The notes beneath the pieces were generated by a model. It saw nothing but the letters and a program-made list of their open reading frames with translations, searched no databases and was not told the DNA's origin. Made by a program: the position numbers and the translations under genes. A stretch of 64,000 nucleotides of DNA, from the NCBI RefSeq assembly GCF_018691265.1, contig NW_024881330.1, positions 14,755,386 to 14,819,385 of the forward strand. The letters run 5' to 3'. Positions within the stretch are counted from its first letter, which is position 1, and each line of letters opens with the position of its first letter. This DNA comes from Tyto alba. Lineage: Eukaryota > Chordata > Aves > Strigiformes > Tytonidae. This document shows positions 1-14,229 of the stretch, piece after piece.

Positions 1-3000
1 TAGGGAGTAAGTAAAAAACTAATGGACTTTCTATAACAAATTTACAAACTTCCTAGTGTTGTTTGGCAGAAGGAACTCACCACTCTGCCAGGAAGCTAAC
101 TGAAGAGGAAGAAGCTTGGTCTGCTCATTTCTGCTTGTCACAAACGAAGGCAAAGGCTCAAAATTTCACCTCCAAAGACACCAGCATACAACTAAAGGCT
201 ACCAGCAATGTATTAGGACAAGATATTTGCACAAAACTTGCTTCAGTATTGCCAACAGTCAAATCATCATCAAGAACTTTGGTTCCTGTGTATCAGGGAA
301 ACCTTTCAAAGAATAACCAGGATTGAAGGAATTTTGCATCTACCAAATTAGGTTTCCTGCCTTTGATCCCTCAAGCCCCCACACATAAAGGTGATGCAGT
401 TGCTTGCAATTCCAACATACAAGTGCCATAGCACTATCGAGACCCGTGTCAGAGTTTGGCTGAGAGTGAGCCAATGACGGTGACGTTGAGAAAAAAAGAT
501 CCAGTTTTTTGTGGTAGAGGGAGAGTTATTGGAGCCTGCAAAACGTGACCCTGGGGACATCCCACTGAAGGGAATGGTGTGTAGAGTGAGGACCTGGAGG
601 GATCCTGGCAGTATGGGAAACGCACAGAACAAAACATGGTCTGCAGGCTTCTGTAAACACTGACTACCTCTCTGAGGCTGCATTTTCAACCTGTCGCTGT
701 TCTTTCACACATGCATTCAGTGAGCAAGGGAGAAATGTTAAAAAACAAGTTTGGCCAAAAAAACCTGCAAACCTTACTTAAATACAAATACTAAACTATG
801 ATTTTTAGACTACAGTAGTGGCTTTTGACTTTTGGAGGTAATAGTACTACTCTTTGAGAGTTCTTTGAAAGGCAAAGGGAGAAGCAGCAAATAGAGGCAC
901 TGCCACCTGGGAGGACTCAATGCCTTAGAAGAACCAGTTCAATTTGCATGCAGTTATGATATATTTTGCAGAAACACATTTGATATTTTGCCTCCCCTTG
1001 GTATGAAACTCGGTTCTCATTTTCAAGAGCCAAAACACACAATTCTGCTAGAAGAAGTTAAGACTATAATTCTTTCTGAGTCTGCAATATGTCGTTTCTT
1101 TTCGTACTCCCTGTCACAGTGGAAAAGTCAAATAATACACATGGAAGGAGAAGAAGAAAGTTCAAGTAGAGGTCAGTAATAATACAGTATGAATGGAAGA
1201 CTCGTTCACGGGGTAACAAAGCACAGAAGGCAAGAAGCTTGATGACAGAAGCGAGTGAAAAATACGTTGTGAATAAAGCATGAATGACAGAGAAAAGTCA
1301 GTCCTCCACAGTGATTGACAGTACCACAGCTGAGGAGAAGTATGTCTGAGGACAAGGGCAATATAAATCTGTATCAGCAAAATGTCACTTCTTTTTTAAA
1401 AAAGAATTAAAAAAAGAGGGACGTGAGGCAGTGTTCAGCTCCAAAATTCAGCAACTTACTAGTCCACGCTTCTGACATTGATATTATTGGACTGAGCTGG
1501 TGATATCATCATTGCACTTAGACCTCAGTTTAACATATCCCATATGTCAGGCTACAGACCAGACAAATGCATACAACATAACTGTTTTTCTTTGAACTAG
1601 ATCCAACCATAGCTTGAATTTGAAGGACTCAAATGCTGGAACATCATTAGGTTGAAAGAGCAGCCCAATGAAGTTAGAAGTTTATCCCTGCTCCCTAGGA
1701 AAAAAAAAAAAATAAAAATAAAATAAAGCAGCCAGCCCTTTCCCATGCATCTTCTTCTGTTCCAGGAAACTAATATAGCCCAACTGGCAGGCATACAAAT
1801 TGGTTATTTGGGGAAGTTTGAATATTAAGATTTACTAAACCTGTTGTGTCTAATCATGTCACATTTGACTGTGAATACTGTAGTTCAATAATGTTGCTTC
1901 TTTCAAAAAGTACACAGAAATAAATAAATATTATTTAAGGCATGCCTTTTGAATTTAAAGCCACAAAACTAATTAAAGCAGTAGCTGGTAAAACACATTA
2001 ATTGCCTACCTATACTAGCGATAATCCTCAAGTGTGAGAGAAGGAAGCATATAGCCATTTTCTGTGCACCTTTCCATACACACTCAGTGACAGTTGAGCA
2101 GTAAACAATCACTACCTTAGAAAAACTTTTAAAACTTTCTTCCTATATCTTTACTTTGTAATTTACTTGAGAGACAGAATAAATATAAAAGGCAACTATG
2201 AAAGCAAGTGCTAATATTTTCTGGCAGACCATTACTGATTGATGGCACTGAAGCACCTGAGGTCTGCAGCAGCTTCCCAAACAGCAACACTACATTCTCT
2301 TGGTCTGCATACCTAGATAGAAAAATATGTTTTAAAATCCCCCTGCATTTAAACTGAGAGTTCAAAACATTTATCTTAATTTCTCTTCTAACAGGCAACA
2401 TGTCAACACAGAACAAAGTACACTGCTGAAATCTTTCCTGAAACTGAATTTCAACATGGCAAGATACTGTGTCCATTTAGACATAAGGATTTACACTGAA
2501 GATGGTCCACAACCCTCCTTGTGAAGTACATGAAACCTAAGAAACTCTTCTGCAGATTACAGTGATAATTCTCTACTTGTCTTTGCTCTCAGTTCTGCAT
2601 TTGAGTGCATGACTGTTTTAAATGAAACAGCTGTCGCAAAGTCTAAATTACTTTTCAAGTCAAAGAACTACAATTTTTTATTAATATGGTCATATTTATC
2701 CACCATTCCTACGTAACAAATACACCAGGATTTAAAAGGTTTATTTTTCCCTTTGTTTTAATGAAGTATGAAATCCCTGAGACAGTTTTCTCTGGCTATG
2801 TAGAAGGCATTTAATCAGGGGGCTACAGACAAAATTGGCACTCAGAAATCTTCAACATTTATTAAGCTGTATGTATAAATCCCTCTAAACCATGATAAAG
2901 AGATGGTCTGTGCCTGAGCTTGTAACTATATTACAGCTTTAACACAACAGGTGAAATAACAGGAAAAAGCCTGCCTGAGAGAACAAGCTGCATATCTGTA

Positions 3001-3395
3001 GAAGTTATTAACACAGAACTAATTAAAAATTAGTTGAACTGAACTGCTACAACACTGTTACATACATAGATCCAGGTACATATGATGTTGTGGCCAGTAT
3101 GTCAAGAAACAAAAAAGATGGTGCAGTACAGTTACAGTGCAGAAGACTATCAAACTCAAGTCCCTATACTACCTTCAAGCATTTCTTGAAATTATATTAT
3201 CACAATTTATCCAATGTATATGCTTGTATAAATATAAATACACCAAGATCTTCAGAAGCATTACTAATTTGGATGCCACGTGTCAATCTACAAAAGCTCG
3301 GGTTGAAATTCGTGCCCTCTTGAATGTAACAATCCGTTGTCTAATTAGCAGAGATGTCTGAGTAAACATCCTATTCTGAAAAATCTCTGACTCCC

Positions 3396-4300
3396 AGAAT
3401 CACAGGGTAGCAGAGGTGGGAAGGGACCTCTTAAGATCGTCTGGTCAAACTGCCCTGCTCAAAGCAGGGGATACTACAAGAGATTGCTCCGGGCCATGTC
3501 CAGTCAGGTTAGAGTCTCCACAGATGGAGACTCTACAACCTGAAGTAACCTGCTCCCGTGTTTGACCATCCTCACAGTAAAAAAAGTGCTTTCTTTGATT
3601 AAATGGAATTTACAGTTATTTCAGTTTGTGTCCACTGCCTCTTGTCCTTTGACTGGACACCACTAAGAAGAGTCTGTCTCTGCCTTCTTTACTCCTTCCA
3701 ATGTGTATTTTTACACACTGGAAAGATACCCTTTGAGCCTGCTGTCTTCCAGGCTGAACGGTCCAGCTCTCTCCGCCTCTCCTCTTATGAAAGATGCTCC
3801 AAGCCCTTAATCATCTTCATGGCCCTTCACTGGACTCACTCCAGTAAGTCTATATCTTCCTTCTACTGGGGAGACAACCCAGCACTGGACACAGAACTAC
3901 ACATGTGGCCTCACCAGGGCTGCGCAGAGAAGTATCACCTCCCTCGACCTGCTGACAACTTTCTAATGCAACCCAGGAGGCTGTTGGCCTGCTTTACAAG
4001 AAGGGCACATTACTAACTCATCATCAACCTGTCCACCAAGACCCCCATGGCCTTTGCTGCAAAGCTGAGTTCCAGCCAGTCAGCCACCAGCATGTCCTGG
4101 TGCCAGGGGTTATTCCTCCCCAGGGGCAGGACTCTGCACTTGCCTTTGTTGAACTGCATGACATCCCAGTCAGACCATTTCTTCAGCCTGCTGAAGGATG
4201 TTCTGAATGGCAGCACAGCCTTCTGGTATATCAACCATTCCTCCCAGTTTTGCATCATCTGCAAACCTGATGAGAGTGTACTCTTTCCCCTCATCCCAGT
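3396..4300 (-). mobile_element. CR1 LINE, 3' part (end of reverse transcriptase ORF and 3'UTR), degraded
   Basis: The plus strand from 3,396 reads as the reverse complement of the 3' end of avian CR1, including the conserved stretch around gggaagggacctctt at 3,417. The minus-strand frame near 4,324-4,013 keeps CR1 ORF2 residues such as FNKGKCRVLPLGRNN, followed by an LVADWLELSFAAKAMGVLVD-like segment. CR1 is a non-LTR retrotransposon that copies itself by target-primed reverse transcription; copies are usually cut short at the 5' end. This copy has stops and frameshifts and cannot be active. It lies in the same orientation as the host gene COL14A1, inside an intron. Confidence 0.9.
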
Positions 4301-4319
4301 CCTCACGTGACTGTAGGTT

Positions 4320-4700
4320 CTCACCTCCCTCCCACATCATTCCTGTTTTAAAGCTCTTCTCACCAGGCTGGCCAGCCTGTTAGCAGAGATTGTTTTGCCC
4401 CAATGTCCTGGGTTTGAGTGAGTGGTGGTGTTTTTTGGTAGCAGGGGAGGGGGCTATAGGGGTCAGATGGATCGCTTCTCTTCCAAGCAGTTATTGAATC
4501 TCAAAGCGGGTTCCATTGTCACAGAAACCTAAACCCTGTTGCTGACAGCAGCTGCAAAACTAGTTGTTGACCTATAGGATCTGCCCAGTCCTCCTCAAGC
4601 CCTTTCCCCTCCTAAGTGGGATCAAGGAGAAGACCACCTGAACCCCCATGCCCTTCACCATTGCCCTCAGAGCCACACAGTTGACCGTTTGCCACCAAAT
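4320..4700 (-). mobile_element. CR1-type ORF1 esterase-region fragment, split by a short LTR-like insert
   Basis: On the minus strand, 4,690-4,470 translates, with stops, to pieces such as VVFSLIPLRRGKGLRR. 4,400-4,340 translates to ISANRLASLVRRALK. I recognise this as the esterase-like domain found in ORF1 of CR1-clade elements. It lies directly upstream, in element orientation, of the reverse-transcriptase fragment at 3,396-4,300. The two may be one internally deleted CR1 or two separate insertions. The frame is interrupted by about 59 bp at 4,404-4,462 that looks like the start of a bird LTR. There is no intact ORF. Confidence 0.6.
4404..4462 (+). mobile_element. LTR 5'-end fragment inside the CR1 copy
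   Basis: The segment begins tgtcctgggtttgagtgag and interrupts the CR1 esterase frame. CR1 sequence resumes at tcagatgg. Its start resembles the first bases of the solo LTR at 14,230, and both fit the tgt-c-tgggtttg opening of a common avian LTR family. Only about 59 bp remain, so it is either a heavily deleted insertion or a coincidental match. The family assignment is from memory and not searched. Confidence 0.4.
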
Positions 4701-6024
4701 GCAAAGAGACCTTGGCAACAGGATTACCATAATTAGTTTCCACCTATTTAATTCCTGATCTCTTAAAATATGTGCTATTAAGCAAAAGCAGACAAATATT
4801 AAAACAAAAAAGTCCTCCTCAGAGGATTTGATTTTGTAGTTGTTTGGTTATGTCTTAATGAGCAATTTAAAAGAAGAATCCCTAAAGTCTGTGCTACCGC
4901 ACTGTATTGAAGTACTGATCAGTGGGCTAAGCAGCAATAAACACATCCCAGATATCTTTCCCTAAGTGAGCATTTAAGATGATAACCTTTGATATTCTTT
5001 TCCTCTAGTTCACAGACTTTCAAAATGCTCTCATCCACTAAAGTAACTATTCCCTGCCATAAACAAATTACTAAATAGCTATGTTGCACTTTTTTCCCCT
5101 CAGGCAGATTACACTGCTGTCCTGCAGCATTTCTTTCTGTCCAAGATTCCAGTCTCTTCCATTCACTTGTTTTTTCTTTCATCTTGTATTTACAGTACCA
5201 TCCAGCTAGACAGATGAACAGTGCAATATCATATGAGGTGGATAGTTAAATTTTTAAACTACAGAAGGAGTAATAATAAATCTCGAAATAATTTGCTGAA
5301 TATTTTTTTCCATTCAATGCCATTTATAGCTAATTTTCTTTATAGTGTTTCAAAGGCTTTAATACAACAAGTCTTATCTCCAAATCCACATGCTTTTTTA
5401 AAAAATAAAACTAAAAATATAATGCAGAACCTTATCCTAAGAGTGTAGTACAGGGATTTTCTTACTAAATTCATTCTACAGAGGAAGGCAATTTTTTCAT
5501 CTTTAATTTGCAGACATATGAGAAAAATACTAATCTGATCTTACAGAAAAGGACAGCATAGGAAGTAATATGACTAATGATTACATTGCATATGATATTT
5601 TTTTAAAACCTCTTTCAGAAACAATGGCAAATTCTAAATCTGTAAGAGTGAATTTAAAATTAATGCTGAGGAAAAGACAATTATTTCAATTAATCTAGAC
5701 AGATTACTGGCTTCTACCAAAGTATACAACTGTTACGGGAGCTGTCAAAAACAAAGAAGAGTCCTATCATGAGGTACTATGCTTAGACATCTGGGTTTAT
5801 TTTTAGTTTGGCCAGTATCTACTTAGCGATTTACAATAACCAACCATAGTCAAAATGAAACTGCCAGCCCTAACTGAAACCATGTATTTCAATATGCACA
5901 CATATAAGTTAAATCACCCTGATGCCTGAAAAGCAGGGTGAGGGCAATCATATAAAAATTTATTAAAATAGTCCTATGGAGCTCAACAGAGGATTTTTAA
6001 ATTTTTTTTTCCAAATAAAAAATG

Positions 6025-6064
6025 TTCAATATTCAATAAATAATTATTCAATATTCAATAAATA
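6025..6064. repeat. Two-copy 18-bp repeat with 22-bp period
   Basis: ttcaatattcaataaata occurs at 6,025-6,042 and again at 6,047-6,064. This is an exact local duplication in a very AT-rich intronic patch. No function is implied. Confidence 0.85.
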
Positions 6065-9000
6065 TTTTTTCAGTTGTTGCTCATTTTTTGCCAATAAATA
6101 GTAATTTTTGAATAATTACATTCTATTAGATCAGTTTTAGGGTTTCCTCCTGACATCTGTTTTCTACTCCCAGATGAATAGAATAATAACAGTTCCAAAG
6201 TTGGCAAAGGACCTGTGATTCTTTTGAGACAAAACACGAGCTTCTGAGTGTCATTTTTTTTTAAGGTATAGCTAAACAGAACTGCCCCATCGAAGTCATA
6301 AGAGTATCTCAAACAACCTCTAACAGATACATCATTATTGCTTGCAACTGATGATTTATTACTACTTCTTGGCGAACAAAATAACATTAAACTGCTCCTA
6401 AGGCAGAAAGGTATGCCATAGTTTGATGCCACCTCCCCATTCCCTAGGTATTGAGATAAATTTGGATGTTGAGTTTGAAAGGTCTTGAGGGTATGGAGAG
6501 GAGAGATGAAATGAGATATGGGGTAGGGAGACGAGGGATGAAATGAGTGCTATTTCACAGGCCACAGCCAATTTAGCCTTTTTTGAAGGAGCTACCGAAC
6601 CTATGTTCACAATTTACAGTTTTCCTTCCTTTATTATACTTTTTAGAAAGATCAGTGCAAAAGTCCAGAAACTGCACCACATATTTTTAACCACATAACC
6701 AAACCAAACCAAGCCCAAGTGAAGACTGTGCTGAGACTAACATATACTTCTGAAACAGATGTCTGCACCACTATACAGCCCTAATTCTGCTAACTTTCCT
6801 GCATACAAGGAAACTAAATATGTACAGGCATCAAGCTGGTGCTCCAGAGAAGCTCCTTTGAGGATTTCAGGAGAGCAGAGTACAAGAATACCATGGCTCC
6901 ACTTACTGGGGAATAACAACCACTTCATGAGCCAAAGACACACACATAAAACCCAGTAGTAAGATAAGAAAACAGGATGCCCTCATTATATGCAGACAGA
7001 CTGGTACGATCAGTACAGCTGACCAGACAGGTGAGAACACCTCTGAGGTGGAAAACATGGACCACTCAGCCAGGTAAGTAAATTCTATTTCAGCTACTAA
7101 CTAGCAGCTTTTCAAACAAGGGGCATGGCTCAGTTTTAACACCAAGGATTACTCAGCACACAGGGCACCAGGTAAAGGGTGCTGACCATGAGACAGCCCA
7201 GAATCAGAGTCCTGCATCAACAGGTCCAGAAAGAACATGAAGACCTCAGATTCCACAGTGAGGGTGGAAATGACCCTGAAATCATATCTCCTCAGTACAA
7301 GCTCCTGTGTGATGTTGATCAACGATGTTAGTATCAGATGAATGAGACAGACTGTGAAACAAGGCTCCCTCCCTGTCAAAATGTAGGGAACAGCCTTGAA
7401 GGGGAACTTGTACAGCAGACAGCTGAAAAGCTAAAGATTCAGCATCTTCTAGTTGAATGCAAGACAAGGCCATCTCAGGGATCACAGTCCCTGAAAAGAG
7501 ATACCAAAACATTAACCTTAACCTCCCATTTTGCTGTTCAGAGCACAAAGCAATGCAGCTTGTTAATCAGGGTATTCAATACAACTGGAAAGCAAATTCA
7601 TAATGAGTTTGCTGATGAATGCATCAATCTTTTATGATTGTAGCTTTCTTATAAGAGGGTCTTGGGCTTGCACTTCAGTGTTTATTAATGTATCTGTCTG
7701 TTACCACCTCCCAAAAGCTTTTTTTGGTTCTCTCTTCAAGATTGCTATACAAATTTTAAAAACTGCCCAGAGTTTCAACTTGTTACTATATAACTTCAAA
7801 GGCCAGGTAGTGTCTTTCATCAAAGACAACATCACTCATGATATATTGAGATATTTGCCTAGAATATATAAATAGTCATAAGCAAGCCTGCAGACTTCAG
7901 ACTATGAGAATTCATGCTGCCAGATGATGAAGAACTGTGAAGGAGTGTCTCAGCATGGTAGCAACTTAAGTATTTCAATAATGAAACTTGTCAACATGGA
8001 CCCTGAATCTGACTTAAGGTCTCTTGCTGCCAGCAGAATCCAGCCATGTCAGCACACTGTGGATTGGATGGGTGCTCAAGAGCTAATGACTTGAAGAGAT
8101 GAAAAGCAGTCTGAAGAGAATGAAAGACTGTTCATTCAGCTGAGCTTCTACTAGTCAGTCATTCAAGAATGTGAATAGCAGTCTCCCACTTCAACTAAGA
8201 ATAGACTTTACAAAAAAAGGTCAGTGCCTTAGGGAAAGCTACCAAAGAGGGAAAACCCAGACAGGAGATTGTCAGCTGGTTCAGACTTACCAAGCATTAT
8301 ACATCTTTACTGTGCAGAGACATGAGGACAAACATTTTAACTCAAGGATTATGATCCTGAGGATAAGTATCTTGTAACTCAAGTGCTATGAACCTGAGTA
8401 GTTCTGATATTAGGAGCTGGATCACTTTATCACAAAAATAAAATTTATGTTTAGGCCCGAGATAGGCTAAGTCTCTTTTTCTACTCTTTGTACACTGAGA
8501 TATTAGGAAGAGAGCTCTAAAGTTGTTTTTGGTTTTTCATTTTTGTTTTTTTTTTTTTCTCTGAGATACAGATTCTCTAGATATCTATGTCAACTCGGTG
8601 TCTACTTTTCGATGAAGCAGATGCATTCAAGGAGAGTTCTTAAAGACAGACAGGGAGGGAGACTGTGGACAGCAGGAAGGCAATCTGTCCAATCTCCAGC
8701 TTCTGCCTGGCCTGAAACACTGTATGAGAGGTAATGCACAACTACGACCATTTATATAATGTTAACTTACTTTGCAGATCAACAAAGCAGACAAGGCAGT
8801 TACAAAATATATGAGACCCTTCCTATGCTAAGATCAACCCCTCCCCCCTAATCTCTCTCTTTTTCTCGCTGTTCTCTCTTCCCTGATCTCACTTCAATTG
8901 GGGATTCCTTCTGTCAGGATGAAAGTACACTACTTAAAGTGAATCCTTTCCCAATTCCAGCCTTCATAGCCACTTTTGGGTCTTCAGTTTCAAGCTTGCT

Positions 9001-11260
9001 TTCTCTCAAGAACACATTTCTCTCTTATTCAGATGATTTCAACATACTTGCAAGTAAACTCATGGCTATTTAGACTGGCCAGACAGCAGATGTAAATGCT
9101 GCCATCTCTAAATGTAGATCGCTTGCTTTTCTCCAAAGCAACTACCAAAATGATGGCCAAAAAAAAGCATTCAAGAATTCTGTCCATGTCAGTGCTGATA
9201 CTTCCTATCAGGTTTTCCAGTTGTGGGAGGCAGGAAGCAGGAGCCTGACAAAGGATCTTGGCCAGGTCCATAAAAGTATTGCCATTACAAAAGGAAATCT
9301 AACTTGCAAGTAGTAGTCAAAGGGTACAAAAGCTTAGCTATGTCCTCCAGAGAAATTCATATGATGAACTCCTGGAATAAGCATTGATCACCCACAGCAC
9401 AATGAGCTAAACTTTCCAGACAGTAAGGAGGAGTTTACCCAAGAGTTTCCTTGCAACAGAGTCCTCCTGTAAATCCTCCAGTGACTAACAAGGAATTTCT
9501 AATGTACAAAGCTCTGCATTGTGGCTCACAAGTTTATAGACTAGTTTGGAAACTTAATGGATGCCTCTCATCAAATTCTACCTTCTCTGAAGCACAGAAA
9601 CCAAGATCGCTTGGATGTGGTATCCTAAATTCCTATGTCAAAGAAAGTAATAGTATATTCTTCCAAGTCTACTTCCTGTTTTCAAACAGATATTTGCATC
9701 ACCTGAAAGACGAAGAGGTCCATGAGGAGTCACATAGAATGGCACAAGTTAAAAAATAGTCACTGTCAAAAAAAAATCATGCTCCGCCAACCTAGCATGG
9801 ATGGGGACCTGCTGCTAAGATGGATGTGCAGCTTTTAAGTGGAGTCCAGAGCAGAGATCTTTCAGCACCACATCAGGATGGTGACCTGACCAGCAGTGAA
9901 ACCACTGACACACCAGACTGGCTGAAGGCATTTAAGTGAGAGTCTTATTGGCAAAGATCAGATGGTCAGGTGCTGCATTCACTAATGAAAGCTGAGATAG
10001 GATTCATCATGGATCCTCTGCTTGAGCTAAGGTTGGGTAGAACAAACCCAGGTGAGTCCAAAGCCAAAGTGACAGAGTCTGAAGCAAAAATAGTTCTATA
10101 AAATTATTCCTGGGCTAAGCAGCTTCAGAATGGTCAGAAGAGTGTCAGAAGAGCATGGTCCAAGCGTTCCCCAGTCTTCTCAAGGGAGACATGGGGATCT
10201 GAGGCCACCCTCCTACAGAAGTATAAGTAATAGAGTAATTTTATGTTCATAGTACCTTTAATTAGCAAATACTAGAATAAGCAAGTATAAACCATACACA
10301 CAAGAGCTATTCACAGTCAGGTCAAAGGACTGCACGTCACTCCATGCCACACTGTTGCAAAGCAATTTTTGGTAAAGGCTATTAAAATCCTTGTCAAGAT
10401 GGTAAGCACAGAACTCAAAAGTAAACTGAAAAAAAAGCAGTCCTGAAGTAACATAACAGCCTACACAGAACACAGGTACCTATCTGGGAGGCAGTTAAAC
10501 AACAGCAAACGTGCATCCTATTTCATACATGTCAAGGTAATGCATCCACATACCCCCGACAGACACTGCAGAGATGAAATATTCAAGCCTCAGTATGATA
10601 TATATACATCTTTCAGGGAAATGTAGACAGTAGCCTACCATTTAAACAGATGCAAGCAATAGTTCTAAACTCCACTATACTTTTTGATGCAGACTTTTAC
10701 ACATGTCCAACAATGAAACATATCATATTGGAGTACTCCACAGTGCTTAAAGAATTTATCATATCTCCAAAGTATGAAATTGGTCTGTCCCTATTCTGCA
10801 GGCTCTAAGAAACTGATGCTAAAGACTAATGGCCAGGGTATGTCTACACTTCATAATGGAGGATAAGGTAGAAGTCCTTAAGCTAGCTAGTTCTGAACAG
10901 GCTTGCACATTCACCAGGGAGAGCGCTACACTGGACAATATAGCTGCACTGCTGTTAGTTTTGTAGTAAACTTGGCTGCATCTAGTTCAAGCAACCTTTT
11001 GATACCCAACTGAACTGCACTAGAACAAAAAAAAAAAATGGTAAGTAGAAATTTTAATTACAAAACCCCACTGATCAGCAAATACTAATCACATATTTAT
11101 TAAAAGTGACAATATACCTCCCTGGTGACATGCTTTACCTATCACCCAGCCTCAGGTCAAGTAGTTCAGTGTTTGCCTCTTGCATAAGTACAGCATAGAT
11201 GCAGAAACTAAACATTAATTACAGGGGTCTCATCTTGCTGATATCTTCCAAGACCAACAA

Positions 11261-11302
11261 CACATTTTTATAACTTGTACTCACATTTTTATAACTTGCA
11301 CT
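11261..11302. repeat. Tandem duplication of a 21-bp unit
   Basis: The unit cacatttttataacttgtac plus t at 11,261-11,281 is followed at once by a copy with one substitution (g to c after the shared ttgYact) at 11,282-11,302. It is a small recent-looking tandem duplication in the COL14A1 intron. Confidence 0.85.
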
Positions 11303-14229
11303 TACTTCATAACATGGTCTGTTCATGGTTCAGACTGGTGTGGGGTTACTGCTTATGGGGTAATGAGACTTATGAGATACAGGAAAAAATATCTGGACAT
11401 TATACAAGATTTAGTATGATCTATTTAGGGGAGGAATCAAAGGCAACGAAAGGGAGGAATCAAGGTAGTTTGGTGAGGAACAAGCATGGGAAAATAGATA
11501 AAGGGTTAAAGGGGACCAGTTCCATCTACACGGGTGGTTGGTTAGTACCTGTTCAGCCAAGTCCTGTGCTTGATCATCCCAGACTTATTGGGACTACATG
11601 CTCAGTCTTACTACTGGTTGGATCTGGGGATGTGGAGCTGGGGCAACCCTGAATGCTTCTACACAAGACAAAAAAGAAATCGTATCCACAGTGGAAGAGC
11701 CAGTTACTTTCCAATAAACTTTGTTTTTACCCTCAGAGTGCAGAAGCAGATTAATATGCAAGGGTTGAGAAGATAAGGACTGTTTAGGAAGCACAGAATG
11801 ACACTGGAGAAAAATGCTCACACAACATGGTTACTATCTCTTTCTTCTGCTTGCTCATAATACAAGCGCTAAAGTGCCCTCCAGAAAGCTCAGTGAAACA
11901 CTGTTAGTAAAGCCAATTATAGGTTGTGTAAAGGCATAGTTAATGAGTTCCATAGCCTAGGAATTCGGAAAGTAATAAAAAAATAGAAAAATGTCATGAC
12001 TAAAAACAACATTTGCAGTTACAATAGCCAGGATGAAGTGAGTAAAACTATGAAACACGGCCAACAGAGCAGAAGTTCAGAAGGTATTAATTCCTGTGGC
12101 TTAGCCAAATACCTCATACCACTCATTTCACACTGTCTAGTAATACTTATTGAAGCATCTAACATTAACTAAACAGACAAGTTAATAAATTAGATAATTA
12201 ATCTCTTCTGCTGAAAGTATCTTAATATACCTCTCTGCAGGTTTTTTCAAAGCTTATGTGCATTAAAGGTGATACCAGTCTTGGAATAAGAAAGCAAATC
12301 AGTATATTTTTCAAGTTTACTGCATCTCTCTTTTCTATCATTATCCCAAGATGGATGTGATCTCACTGCAGGAGTTAATTTAACAGAAACCTCAGATATG
12401 TATACCATGTCATTTTGAGGAATGATTTGCCATTTGCATTATCTGATAGCGTGCACAGCACTGGAAGAAAAAATATTATGAAAAAAAAAATCATTCAGAA
12501 ACATATACTTTCAAAGATTGTAGAAATAACTTAAATAATAATATCACTAATAATGTAAAAATCAAAAACTATCTCACTGCAGAACAGAATAACTTTGGAT
12601 ATGTCTACACAGTTTTTGCAGGTAGCCGAGAACTCCACCTATTTCCTAGACATAGACCAGGGAGCTAAAAGTTATGTTCACAAGAAAAACTACAAAAGAT
12701 CCTGCACCAAAGAGACATTGTTTCTGCATAATTCACAGCACTAGCAGAGCACACTCACCTGAAAGAAACTACTGGCACACTTATTCCTGTTAATACTTAG
12801 CAGGTAATTACCACCTGACAAACAGCATCAGGTCTCTTTCCAGGAGACTTTATGATACTGAACCCTGAAAGTGCTAAAAACTTTAGATTTAGTACAATAC
12901 AACGAAAATATCTTCTCTGTGCAGCACTGAGTAGTGAAGAAAACAAAGAGAATAGGACCAGCATGTGTCAGAGGGAACTCAGAGTGAGCAGTCATTCTCC
13001 ATGATATTTATGACTTGTATGTGTATATATATCTGTATGCATAATAGTAATAATAATGTCACTAACAATATTAAATTCACTAAAGCTCGCTAGTAAAGGT
13101 CATTAATAATAAATTCTTTCAAAGGAAATACTTGTTTCTCCTTACAGGTCATTTTTACCTCTTCCACGAAAACTTTTGTATTTAAATTAATATACAAATG
13201 CAGGAATATCAATCAAGACACATGAAGTCACTATTCAATGTTTTTAACATTAGTTCATGTTATATTACCTACTACAGACAATATAACCAGCATTTGCATC
13301 TTTCTATTATACTTTGTGGCAGACAAGGTATGGCATTACATAGCTCATTAAAAAGAGCTTCTGAAGCTTTTTCCTATCTCTGAGGCCCCCTATGATTTCT
13401 ACATTATTTTTCACTCATCCAGTGTCCACTTTTTCCATTCCCAAGTTGTTCTTTCTATACCCATGACCCAACAGATTAGATATAAATTTTCTTTCCTAAA
13501 CTTCTACCTGCTTGTGTCAGTCTTCCATGATGATAAACTAAGATCTAGCTTTTATTGTCAGTTGATTTACCCTAGAGCTTCCTCCTTATACTCTGTTTGG
13601 GGAGGGAACTGAGGGGCAATACCCCTTTTCTCAGGTCATCCAGCTGGCCCCACACCGGCCCAGGCAGCTCAGGTAATGTTCTGTCAGTTTGGTTCCTGGT
13701 ATGTGGTAAAGGTGGTTCTATCAGAAAGAAGCATCTAAGGGATTTAAAAAGCTGCAGTTCTCCCAGGCTTTTTAACTAGTCCACACGTCACTAGGTTTTC
13801 ATAGGAATCGGTAAAAAAAACCACACCTGCCCCTAATGGACTTGCTGCAGGGATGAACTGCAATTTTCATTTGGGAAGGCTGAACTAACCAATGTGTTCT
13901 GTGCTGTGCGGTGAAGATCTCCATCCTCCCTAACACGTCATACTTACTATATGACCATATTACATGCACTTTACAATAAGAAAGTAACTGTTACATTGCA
14001 TCATATATAAATCACATATAGGAACTTATTTCTCATTGTTTTAATAGTCTACATTTGTAGAAGACTTATCCCGTTCAGAGAGAATTCAAATCCATATATG
14101 CTCTATGCTGTCCTAAATGATCCCAATTTGAGATTTGCATATGGGAATTTATGAACAGGGCAGGTTTAAGACTGTATAAATGCTTTACTGTAGTAGAGCA
14201 CTAATACAGCACCTCTTGTATTGGGTGTC

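Noticed and set aside
7000..7080. Strong plus-strand donors (cag|gtgaga and ccag|gtaagt) near 7,043 and 7,074
   Set aside because: They are antisense to COL14A1 and have no credible open frame or partner exon.
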